Shown here: piece by piece, positions 1 through 6,431 of the stretch
Layout of the letters: every line of letters starts with the position of its first letter
Position numbering within the stretch: position 1 is the first letter of the stretch
Assembly: GCA_027484885.1 (NCBI GenBank)
Contig: JAIXSD010000129.1
Span: 1-6,807 of the forward strand
Length of the DNA stretch: 6,807 nt
Reading direction: 5' to 3'
Source of the DNA: Rubrivivax sp.
GTDB taxonomy: Bacteria > Pseudomonadota > Gammaproteobacteria > Burkholderiales > Burkholderiaceae_C
Notes under the pieces: generated by a model
The model's input: only the letters and a program-made list of their open reading frames with translations
Told to the model about the DNA's origin: nothing
Databases searched by the model: none
Made by a program: the position numbers and the translations under genes

Positions 1-879
1 ATGTCTGAACAAAAAGCCATACGGAATGCGATGACCGTGGATGTGGAAGATTACTTCCAGGTCTCGGCCTTCGCGCCCTATATTGCGCGTGGCGATTGGG
101 AAGGCTGCGAATGCCGGGTTGAGCGCAATATCGAGCGCATCCTGGCCCTGTTTGACCAGCACCAGACCAAGGCCACGTTCTTCACCCTGGGCTGGATTGC
201 CGAGCGTTATCCGCAGGTGGTGCGCGACATCGTGGCTGCGGGCCACGAGCTTGCCAGCCATGGCTACGGCCATGAGCGCGCCAGCGATCTGAGCCCGCAG
301 GCCTTCATGCAGGACATCGTCCGCGCCAAGAAGCTGCTGGAAGATTTGGGTGGCCATGAGGTGATCGGCTACCGCGCGCCGAGTTTTTCGATCGGCAAGA
401 GCAATCTCTGGGCCTTCGACACCTTGCGCGAGGCCGGCTATCAGTACAGCTCCAGCGTCTACCCAATCCAGCACGACCATTACGGCATGCCCGATTCGCC
501 GCGCTTCGCCTACCCGGTGCGCGCGGGCCTGCTGGAAGTGCCGGTCACAACCCTGCGGGTGATGAACAAGAACCTGCCATCCAGCGGCGGCGGCTATTTC
601 CGCCTGCTGCCCTATCCGGTGTCGCGCTGGTTGATCCGCCAGGTCAATGCCCAGGATCAGCAGTCGGCCGTGTTTTATTTCCACCCCTGGGAGATCGACG
701 TCGACCAACCCCGCGTGGCTGGTATCGACAGCAAGTCCCGCTTCCGGCATTACGTCAATATTGCGCGCACCCACGACCGCATTGGCCGCCTGCTGCAGGA
801 CTTTGCCTGGGGTCGCATGGATGAGATCTTTCTGGGTCGACGCACCGCGGCGCTGGCCACCAGCGCGGTTGCAGCCTGA
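1..879 (+). CDS. XrtA/PEP-CTERM-associated polysaccharide deacetylase (NodB-like, DUF3473 type)
   Basis: Predicted metal-dependent carbohydrate esterase that removes acetyl groups from a polysaccharide or its precursor. It has 292 residues, slightly longer than I would expect for the XrtA-associated family (TIGR03006). Seen in the sequence: acidic motif DVED at residues 14-17 followed by YFQVSAF, TFFTLGW at 59-65, metal-binding SHGYGH at 86-91 (H87, H91), GYRAPSFSI at 123-131 (R125, P127), SGGGYFR at 195-201 and FYFHPWEID at 225-233 with the late-motif histidine H228. All NodB-type motifs are therefore present and in order. The N terminus has no hydrophobic signal peptide or membrane segment, so a cytoplasmic protein is inferred. 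The start is the first base of the window; it fits the family because the conserved core begins about ten residues in, but an upstream start cannot be excluded. The C-terminal tail is alanine-rich. The next gene starts 3 nt after the stop, implying co-translation. The exact substrate is unknown. Confidence 0.93.
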   Translation: MSEQKAIRNAMTVDVEDYFQVSAFAPYIARGDWEGCECRVERNIERILALFDQHQTKATFFTLGWIAERYPQVVRDIVAAGHELASHGYGHERASDLSPQAFMQDIVRAKKLLEDLGGHEVIGYRAPSFSIGKSNLWAFDTLREAGYQYSSSVYPIQHDHYGMPDSPRFAYPVRAGLLEVPVTTLRVMNKNLPSSGGGYFRLLPYPVSRWLIRQVNAQDQQSAVFYFHPWEIDVDQPRVAGIDSKSRFRHYVNIARTHDRIGRLLQDFAWGRMDEIFLGRRTAALATSAVAA

Positions 880-882
880 GCC

Positions 883-1926
883 ATGGCTGCACTCCAGATC
901 AAGCGCCTGACGGCGCAAGACGCCGCGCTTGCCCGCCGTTGGGACGAGTTCGTCCTGGCCTGCCCGCAAGCGACCTTCTTCCACCGCGCCGGCTGGTTGC
1001 GCATGGTCGAGCAGGTGTTCAAGCACCAGGGTTTCTTCCTTTACGCTGAGCGTGAGGGCCAGATCGAGGGCGTGCTGCCCCTGGCGCAGGTCAAGAGCAT
1101 GCTGTTCGGCCACTCGCTGGTGGCCTTGCCCTTCGCGGTGTACGGCGGTGTCGCGGCCCTGAACCTGGAGGCCGCCGCTGCCCTGGAGCAAGAAGCGCAG
1201 GCCATCGCCCAGCGCCTGGGTGCCGAGCACCTGGAGTTCCGCAACATCGAGCCGCGTCACGCCGACTGGCCCAAGCAGGACTTGTACGTTACCTTCCGCA
1301 AGGAAATCCTGCCCGAGGAAGAGGCCAATATGCTGGCCATCCCTCGCAAGGCGCGGGCCAGCGTGCGCAAGGGCATCAAGAACCATCTGGTCTCGCACAT
1401 CGACCCGAATGTCGACCGCTTTTTCGCGCTCTACGCTGACAACACCCACCGCCATGGCACACCGGCCATGCCCAAGCGCTACTTCGCGGCCTTGCTGGAC
1501 GAATTCGGCACCGATGCCGAGGTGTTGACCGTCACCGATGCTCAGGGCAAGCCGGTCAGCTCGGTGCTGAGTTTCTACTTCCGCGACGAGGTGCTGCCGT
1601 ACTACGCTGGCGATGACGAAGCTGCGCGCGATCTGGCGGGCAATGACTTCAAGTACTGGGAGCTGATGCGCCGCGCCTGTGCTCGCGGGCTCAAGGTCTT
1701 TGACTACGGCCGCAGCAAGCAGGGCACGGGTTCCTACGCCTTCAAGAAAAACTGGGGCTTCGAGCCGACACCGCTGCACTACGAGTACTGCCTCTACAAG
1801 CGCGATGCCGTGCCGCAGAACAACCCCAGCAATGCGAAGTACCAGCTCCTGATCAAGACCTGGCGGCGCCTGCCCCTGGGCTTTGTCAACTGGCTGGGGC
1901 CTTTCATCGTGCGCAATCTGGGTTGA
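883..1926 (+). CDS. FemAB family XrtA/PEP-CTERM-associated protein (GNAT fold)
   Basis: This 347-residue protein matches the FemAB-like family associated with exosortase A loci (TIGR03019). FemAB enzymes use a double GNAT fold to transfer amino acids from aminoacyl-tRNA, usually onto peptidoglycan precursors; for this subfamily the acceptor and donor are not established. Seen: an N-terminal half with FFHRAGWLRMVEQVF near residues 32-46 and a PFAVYGGV stretch, the basic segment IPRKARASVRKGIK at 153-166, and the C-terminal signature FDYGRSKQGTGSYAFKKNWGF at 273-293, typical of FemAB/GNAT_6 proteins. No signal peptide or membrane helix is visible, so it is likely cytoplasmic. The start ATG lies 3 nt after the deacetylase stop without an evident Shine-Dalgarno sequence, so translation probably depends on the upstream gene. 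Pairing with a deacetylase suggests it may modify an exposed amine, which is inference. The gene ends with two tandem in-frame TGA codons (1924-1929). Confidence 0.92.
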   Translation: MAALQIKRLTAQDAALARRWDEFVLACPQATFFHRAGWLRMVEQVFKHQGFFLYAEREGQIEGVLPLAQVKSMLFGHSLVALPFAVYGGVAALNLEAAAALEQEAQAIAQRLGAEHLEFRNIEPRHADWPKQDLYVTFRKEILPEEEANMLAIPRKARASVRKGIKNHLVSHIDPNVDRFFALYADNTHRHGTPAMPKRYFAALLDEFGTDAEVLTVTDAQGKPVSSVLSFYFRDEVLPYYAGDDEAARDLAGNDFKYWELMRRACARGLKVFDYGRSKQGTGSYAFKKNWGFEPTPLHYEYCLYKRDAVPQNNPSNAKYQLLIKTWRRLPLGFVNWLGPFIVRNLG

Positions 1927-2022
1927 TGAGCCATGCCCGCCTCACACCACTGCGCGCTTGATGCACGAAGCCGCCCACCGAATCTGATCTCCCGCGCATG
2001 CCTGCGCGTCCAGCCGCTATGA
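1924..2022 (+). other. Spacer tiled by mini-ORFs that touch the flanking genes
   Basis: This is the longest gap between genes in the window. It contains three short reading frames. An 11-codon ORF starts at 1926 on the last base of the FemAB stop (TGATG) and stops at 1959-1961. An 8-codon ORF starts at 1961, again in a TGATG overlap, and stops at 1985-1987. A 29-codon ORF starts at 1933 and stops at 2020-2022, forming an ATGA overlap with the preferred glycosyltransferase start at 2019. The 29-codon frame uses codons that are rare in the neighbouring genes (TCA, CGA, CTA), so it is unlikely to encode a conserved peptide. A role in passing ribosomes from one gene to the next is possible but speculative. 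No terminator hairpin or convincing promoter was seen here. Confidence 0.3.
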
Positions 2023-3239
2023 GCTTGCGCGTTCTCCACATCCTCGACCACTCCTTGCCGCTGCACAGCGGCTACAGCTTTCGTACTGCCTCCATCCTGC
2101 GCGAGCAGCGTGCGCGCGGCTGGATCACGTCCCACCTGACCAGCCCCAAGCAGGGGCCGGGCGAGGGCCTGATGGAGGAAGCTTCGGGCTGGCAATTCCA
2201 CCGCACGCCCAGCACGGCCGCCGATGGCCTGATCCGCCAGATGCAGCTGACGGCCGCGCGCATCCGCGAGGTCGTGGCCATTGAGCGCCCGGACATCATC
2301 CACGCCCATTCTCCGGTGCTGAACGCCTTGCCCAGCCTCTGGGTGGGGCGCCAGCTGCGCCTGCCGGTGGTGTACGAGATGCGCGCTTCCTGGGAAGACG
2401 CGGCCGTGGACCATGGCACCACCACCGAAGGCAGCCTGCGCTACCGCGTCTCGCGGGCGCTGGAGAGCTTCGCGCTCAAGCGTGCCGACCAGATCACCAC
2501 GATTTGCGAAGGCCTGCGCGGCGACATCATGTCGCGCGGCGTGCCGGCCGACCGCATCACCGTGATCCCGAATGCGGTCGATGCCCAGGCCTTCCAGTTT
2601 GGCGTCAGCCCGGACCCGGTGCTGCGCACTAAGTTGGGCCTGGACGGCGCGGTGGTGCTCGGTTTCGCGGGCTCTTTCTACGGCTACGAAGGCCTGCACC
2701 TGCTGCTGGACGCCGCGGCCCGCCTCTTGCCCACGCTGCCTCAGCTGCGCGTGCTGCTGGTTGGTGGCGGCCCGCAGGAGGCCGCGCTCAAGGCGCAGGT
2801 GGAGCGCCTGGGCCTGCAGCAGCAGGTGATCTTCACCGGCCGGGTGCCGCACGCTGAGGTCCAGCGTTATTACGAGCTGATCGATGTGCTGGCCTATCCG
2901 CGCCTGCCGATTCGCCTGACCGAGCTGGTCACGCCGCTTAAGCCCCTGGAGGCCATGGCCCAGGGCCGCATGTTTGTGGCCTCCGATGTCGGCGGCCATC
3001 ATGAGCTGGTGCGTCACGGCGAGACCGGCCATCTGTTCAAGGCCGGCGATGTGGGTGCCCTGGCTGCCGCCATCGAGCAACTGCTGGCTCAGCGCGAACA
3101 GTGGCCCCGCATCGCAGCGCAGGCCCGCCATTTTGTGGAGGCCGAGCGCACCTGGGCCCGCAGCGTGGCCCGCTACGAAGAGGTCTACCGGCGCGCCCTG
3201 GGCCGCTACGGCCGTACCTTCCCTGTTGTTTCTTCCTGA
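2019..3239 (+). CDS. TIGR04063-type PEP-CTERM/XrtA system glycosyltransferase (GT4, GT-B fold)
   Basis: Predicted GT4 glycosyltransferase that adds a sugar from a nucleotide-sugar donor during assembly of the exopolysaccharide repeat unit; donor and acceptor are unknown. From the start at 2019 it has 406 residues. Seen: the N-terminal family signature LDHSLPLHSGYSFRT at 9-23, YEMRASWED at 119-127, PNAVD at 184-188, which opens the C-terminal nucleotide-binding domain, GFAGS at 215-219, VLLVGGGP at 245-252, and the donor-binding region from E302 to E311 followed by AMAQG. The acidic pair is spaced with eight intervening residues instead of the classical seven. No membrane helix is evident. An in-frame ATG at 1998 would add seven residues (MPARPAA); I prefer 2019 because the conserved family N terminus (short lead, then LHxLDHS) begins there. 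Neither start has a clear Shine-Dalgarno. The amidotransferase starts 14 nt after its stop. Confidence 0.92.
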   Translation: MSLRVLHILDHSLPLHSGYSFRTASILREQRARGWITSHLTSPKQGPGEGLMEEASGWQFHRTPSTAADGLIRQMQLTAARIREVVAIERPDIIHAHSPVLNALPSLWVGRQLRLPVVYEMRASWEDAAVDHGTTTEGSLRYRVSRALESFALKRADQITTICEGLRGDIMSRGVPADRITVIPNAVDAQAFQFGVSPDPVLRTKLGLDGAVVLGFAGSFYGYEGLHLLLDAAARLLPTLPQLRVLLVGGGPQEAALKAQVERLGLQQQVIFTGRVPHAEVQRYYELIDVLAYPRLPIRLTELVTPLKPLEAMAQGRMFVASDVGGHHELVRHGETGHLFKAGDVGALAAAIEQLLAQREQWPRIAAQARHFVEAERTWARSVARYEEVYRRALGRYGRTFPVVSS

Positions 3240-3253
3240 GGCCTGACCCAGCT

Positions 3254-5182
3254 ATGTGCGGCATCCACGGCATCCTGCGCCTCGACGGCGCCCCGGTCGA
3301 ATCGGCCCATTTGAGCCTGATGGGAGACATCACCCAGCATCGGGGCCCTGACGATGAAGGCCAGCACATCGATGGCGCTTGCGGCATTGCGATGCGCCGC
3401 CTGTCCATCATCGACCTGGCGGGCGGCCATCAGCCCCTGTCCAACCAGGACGGCAGCCTGTGGCTGGTCTGCAATGGCGAGATCTACAACTACCGCGAGC
3501 TGCGCGCTGAGCTGCAGGCCAAGGGCTTTCAGTTCAAGACCGGCTCGGACAGCGAGGTGCTGCTGCACCTCTACGACGCCGAAGGCGATGACTTCGTTCA
3601 CCGCCTCAACGGCATGTTCGACTTCGCGCTTTGGGATGCGCGTCGCCGCCGCCTGCTGATCGGCCGCGACCGCATCGGCGTCAAGCCCTTGTATGTGATG
3701 CAGGACGGTCAGCGCCTGGCGTTTGCCACCGAGGCCAAGGCCTTGCTGGCCTTGCCGGGCGCGCACGCCGAGCTGGACACCCGCGTGCTGTCCAGCTACT
3801 TGCAGCTGGGCTATGTGGCTGCGCCGGGCAGCATGTTCAAGGGCATTCGCAAGCTACCGCCGGCCACGCTGCTGGCGGTGGAGGGCGGTCAGGTCAAGGA
3901 ATGGCGCTACTGGCGCGTCTCGTCGCAGATCCGCCGCGACTGGAGCGAGGCCGAGTGGATCGAGCGCTCGCGCGAAAGTCTGCAGCGTGCGGTGCGCATG
4001 CAGATGGTCAGCGATGTGCCCATCGGCGCCTTCCTCTCGGGCGGTGTCGATTCCAGCGCGGTCGTGGCCTATATGGCCCGCGAGTCCAGCGAGCCCATCC
4101 GAACCTATGCCATCGGCTTTGAAGGCGGTGAGGCCGAGACGCTCTACAACGAGCTGCCGTTCGCGCGCCAGGTCTCAAAGCTGTTCAAGACTCAGCACAA
4201 AGAAATCGTCGTCAAGCCCGATGTGGTGGGCCTCTTGCCCCAGCTGCTCTGGCATATGGACGAGCCGCTGGCTGACACAGCCTTCATCACCACCTATCTG
4301 GTCTCGCAGTTCGCGCGCCAGGATGTGAAGGTGATCCTTTCAGGCGTAGGCGGTGACGAGCTGTTTGGCGGTTATCGCCGTTATCTGGGGGGCCATTACG
4401 CACGCCGCTTTCAGGCGCTGCCGGGCTGGCTGCAATCGGCCATTGGTTTTGCGGCGGGCCGCCTGCCGGCCGATCGCCACTCGGGCCTGCTCAACACCTT
4501 GCGTCTGGCCAAGGGTTTTGTCGCCAGCGCGGGCATGGGTGCCGATGCACGCTACCAGAGCTATTTGCAGGTGCTGGGTCAGGACTTGATCGGCCAATTG
4601 CTGGTGGATGGTGCGGGCGGGCAAGATCCGCTGGCCGCGGCCTTTGCCGGCGCCGGCCATGAGGATGAGCTCAACCGCATGCTGGCGGTGGATGCCGAGA
4701 CCCAGCTGCCGGATGACCTGCTGCTGCTGACCGACAAGATGAGCATGGCCGTGTCGCTGGAATGCCGCGTGCCCTTGCTGGATCACGAGCTGCTGGAGCT
4801 GGCCGCATCCATGCCCTCGGACATCAAGATCCGCGGCGGCCGCCTCAAGCATGTGCTGAAGTCGGCCCTGGCCGATGTGCTGCCCGACGACATCCTGAAC
4901 CGCAAGAAACGTGGCTTTGGCACGCCCATGGGCGCCTGGCTCAAGAAGGAACTGGCCCCGCTGCTGCGCCGCCTGCTGGCGCCCGAGGTGGTGAAGGCCC
5001 GTGGCCTTTTTGTGCCGGCCGTGGTGTCGGGCCTGATCGCCGACCATGAAGCCAACCGCATGGACGGCACCGACGCGCTCTTGTCCCTGATGAACCTCGA
5101 AATCTGGAGCCGGGTCTACCTGGATGGCCGCAGCCCTGCCGATGTGGCGCTGGAGCTGAAGTCCTACCTGCCCCGAGCTTGA
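3254..5182 (+). CDS. XrtA/PEP-CTERM system amidotransferase (asparagine synthase-like, class II glutamine amidotransferase)
   Basis: This 642-residue enzyme has an N-terminal glutaminase domain and a C-terminal ATP-dependent synthetase domain, as in AsnB, and matches the XrtA-associated family TIGR03108. It should hydrolyse glutamine, channel ammonia, and amidate an adenylated carboxylate; in polysaccharide loci such enzymes are thought to amidate uronic acids. Seen: nucleophile Cys2 directly after Met1, HRGPDDEG at 29-36, R49-L50, CNGEIYNY at 73-80, GSDSE at 97-101, DRIGVKPLY at 139-147, the PP-loop SGGVDSS at 262-268, SGVGGDELFGGY at 363-374, and near the C terminus NRKKRGFGTP. All catalytic elements are intact. 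The reading frame is open upstream to 3101, but only the ATG at 3254 puts the cysteine at position 2, where it must become the free N terminus. A GAGG at 3238-3241 is a weak, distant ribosome-binding candidate. The natural substrate is not known from sequence. Confidence 0.95.
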   Translation: MCGIHGILRLDGAPVESAHLSLMGDITQHRGPDDEGQHIDGACGIAMRRLSIIDLAGGHQPLSNQDGSLWLVCNGEIYNYRELRAELQAKGFQFKTGSDSEVLLHLYDAEGDDFVHRLNGMFDFALWDARRRRLLIGRDRIGVKPLYVMQDGQRLAFATEAKALLALPGAHAELDTRVLSSYLQLGYVAAPGSMFKGIRKLPPATLLAVEGGQVKEWRYWRVSSQIRRDWSEAEWIERSRESLQRAVRMQMVSDVPIGAFLSGGVDSSAVVAYMARESSEPIRTYAIGFEGGEAETLYNELPFARQVSKLFKTQHKEIVVKPDVVGLLPQLLWHMDEPLADTAFITTYLVSQFARQDVKVILSGVGGDELFGGYRRYLGGHYARRFQALPGWLQSAIGFAAGRLPADRHSGLLNTLRLAKGFVASAGMGADARYQSYLQVLGQDLIGQLLVDGAGGQDPLAAAFAGAGHEDELNRMLAVDAETQLPDDLLLLTDKMSMAVSLECRVPLLDHELLELAASMPSDIKIRGGRLKHVLKSALADVLPDDILNRKKRGFGTPMGAWLKKELAPLLRRLLAPEVVKARGLFVPAVVSGLIADHEANRMDGTDALLSLMNLEIWSRVYLDGRSPADVALELKSYLPRA

Positions 5183-5207
5183 TGCCCCAGCCCCTTGATC
5201 CGCCCGC

Positions 5208-6431
5208 ATGAACATCCTCTACGTCTGCCACCGCTTTCCCTTTCCGCCCAAGCGTGGCGGCAAGATCCGGCCCTTCAATATGATCCGCCACCTGACGGCG
5301 GCGGGTCATGAAGTCACGGTCTGCTCGCTGGTGCGCGCCGAAGACGAAGGCGTGGAAGGGCAGGGCATTGCACCGCATTGCAAGGCCTTCCACATGGCAC
5401 GCGTGCACAACCCGGTGCAGGCTTTGCGCATGGTGGCCCGTCTGCCCCTGACCACGCCCTCGTCCATGGGCTTTTTCTACTCGGCCGAGCTGGCGGCCAA
5501 GATCAAGCACCTGCTGGCCACGCAAAAGTTCGATCTGATCTTTGTCCACTGCTCCTCGGTCGCGCAGTATGTGGAGCATGTGCAGGGCATTCCCAAGATC
5601 CTGGACTTCGGCGATATGGATTCGCAGAAATGGCTGGAGTACGCGGACGCGAAACCTTTCCCGCTGTCCCTGGGTTACCGGCTCGAGGGCTACAAGATGC
5701 TGGCGGCCGAGAAGCGCCTGGCCCGCCGCTTTGACCTCTGCACCGCCACCACCCGTGCCGAATGGCAAACGCTCAACGACTACGGCACGGGTGCGGCGAC
5801 CGACTGGTTCCCCAACGGCGTCGATGCCGATTACTTCAGCCCCGACGGCACGGCCTACGACCCCGACACCATCAGCTTCATCGGCCGCATGGACTACTAC
5901 CCCAACCAGGAATGCATGTCGCGTTTCTGCGCGGAAACCTGGCCCCTGATCAAGGCGCGCCGCCCGCAGATGAAGCTGACCATCGTCGGCGCGGATCCTT
6001 CGCCGGCCATGCGCAAGCTCGGTGAGATCGACGGCGTCACCGTCACCGGCTCGGTGCCGCATGTGCAGCCCTATGTGCGCAAATCGGCCTTGATGGTTGC
6101 ACCGCTGGCGATTGCCCGCGGCACGCAGAACAAGATCCTCGAAGCCATGGCCATGGGCGTGCCCGTGGTCACCAGCAGCATCGCCGCAGGCGGTGTCGAT
6201 GCCGAAGCCGAGACCCATCTGCTGGTGGCCGATACGCCGCAGCAATGCGCCGATGCGGTGCTGCGCATCGTCGAGAACCCCGCCGAGCGGGAGCGTCTGT
6301 CCACCGCCGGCCGTGCGCGCATGCTCAGTCACCATGCCTGGCCGCGCTCCATGGAGCGCCTGGACGCGATCATCGCCAAGGTCTTGGCCACGGCATCCCC
6401 CTCATCAAAAAAGCAGGCAGTGAAGTCATGA
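5208..6431 (+). CDS. TIGR03087-type PEP-CTERM/XrtA system glycosyltransferase
   Basis: Predicted GT-B glycosyltransferase of 407 residues, matching the sugar-transferase family tied to exosortase A loci (TIGR03087). Seen: N-terminal MNILYVCHRFPFPPKRGGKI, in which the KRGGK loop is typical of the acceptor-side domain; DFGDMDSQKW at 133-142, a family hallmark; PNGVD at 202-206; a FIGRMDYYPN stretch opening the C-terminal domain; and RGTQNKILEAMAMGVPVV at 304-321. In the last motif the position of the first glutamate of the classical EX7E donor-binding motif is Arg304, while the second glutamate, E312, is retained. No membrane segment is seen. The gene starts 25 nt after the amidotransferase stop with no clear Shine-Dalgarno. 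It ends in a lysine- and serine-rich tail whose last codons overlap the next gene by four bases. Donor sugar and linkage are unknown. Confidence 0.93.
   Translation: MNILYVCHRFPFPPKRGGKIRPFNMIRHLTAAGHEVTVCSLVRAEDEGVEGQGIAPHCKAFHMARVHNPVQALRMVARLPLTTPSSMGFFYSAELAAKIKHLLATQKFDLIFVHCSSVAQYVEHVQGIPKILDFGDMDSQKWLEYADAKPFPLSLGYRLEGYKMLAAEKRLARRFDLCTATTRAEWQTLNDYGTGAATDWFPNGVDADYFSPDGTAYDPDTISFIGRMDYYPNQECMSRFCAETWPLIKARRPQMKLTIVGADPSPAMRKLGEIDGVTVTGSVPHVQPYVRKSALMVAPLAIARGTQNKILEAMAMGVPVVTSSIAAGGVDAEAETHLLVADTPQQCADAVLRIVENPAERERLSTAGRARMLSHHAWPRSMERLDAIIAKVLATASPSSKKQAVKS
6428..6431 (+). promoter_or_regulatory. ATGA start/stop overlap (translational coupling site)
   Basis: The start codon of the dehydrogenase (6428-6430) overlaps the stop codon of the upstream glycosyltransferase (6429-6431). 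Such four-base overlaps usually mean that the same ribosomes terminate and re-initiate, keeping the two products in proportion. The upstream bases (AGGCAGTGAAG, 6417-6427) contain only a weak purine-rich ribosome-binding candidate. Confidence 0.7.

Noticed and set aside
1958..1986. Possible promoter in the FemAB-glycosyltransferase spacer (TTGATG, 17-nt gap, AATCTG)
   Set aside because: The -35-like box is fair, but the -10-like box matches the consensus at only two of six positions, and the operon layout does not require a promoter here.
1998..2018. Upstream start of the TIGR04063-type glycosyltransferase at 1998
   Set aside because: It would add only MPARPAA, which does not look like the family N terminus, and has no better ribosome-binding site than the ATG at 2019. 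It is kept as an alternative.
1794..3131. Long minus-strand open frame (445 codons) opposite the TIGR04063-type glycosyltransferase
   Set aside because: It lies opposite a clearly recognised gene, has a low-complexity Gln/Ala/His/Arg-rich composition with no family motif, and is what high-GC coding DNA produces on its reverse strand.
3206..3766. Minus-strand open frame (186 codons) opposite the amidotransferase N terminus
   Set aside because: No recognisable motif, and it is antisense to the glutaminase domain; a compositional artefact.
5183..5207. Possible terminator or regulatory site between the amidotransferase and the second glycosyltransferase
   Set aside because: Only 25 C-rich bases, with no inverted repeat followed by a T-run.
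4340..5215. Minus-strand open frame (291 codons) opposite the amidotransferase
   Set aside because: Gln/His/Gly-rich translation without motifs, fully antisense to a gene with intact catalytic motifs.
4941..6335. Long minus-strand open frame (464 codons) opposite the TIGR03087-type glycosyltransferase
   Set aside because: Its translation is His/Gly/Arg-rich with no recognisable domain, and it runs opposite two solid genes. It is a reverse-strand shadow of GC-biased codons.
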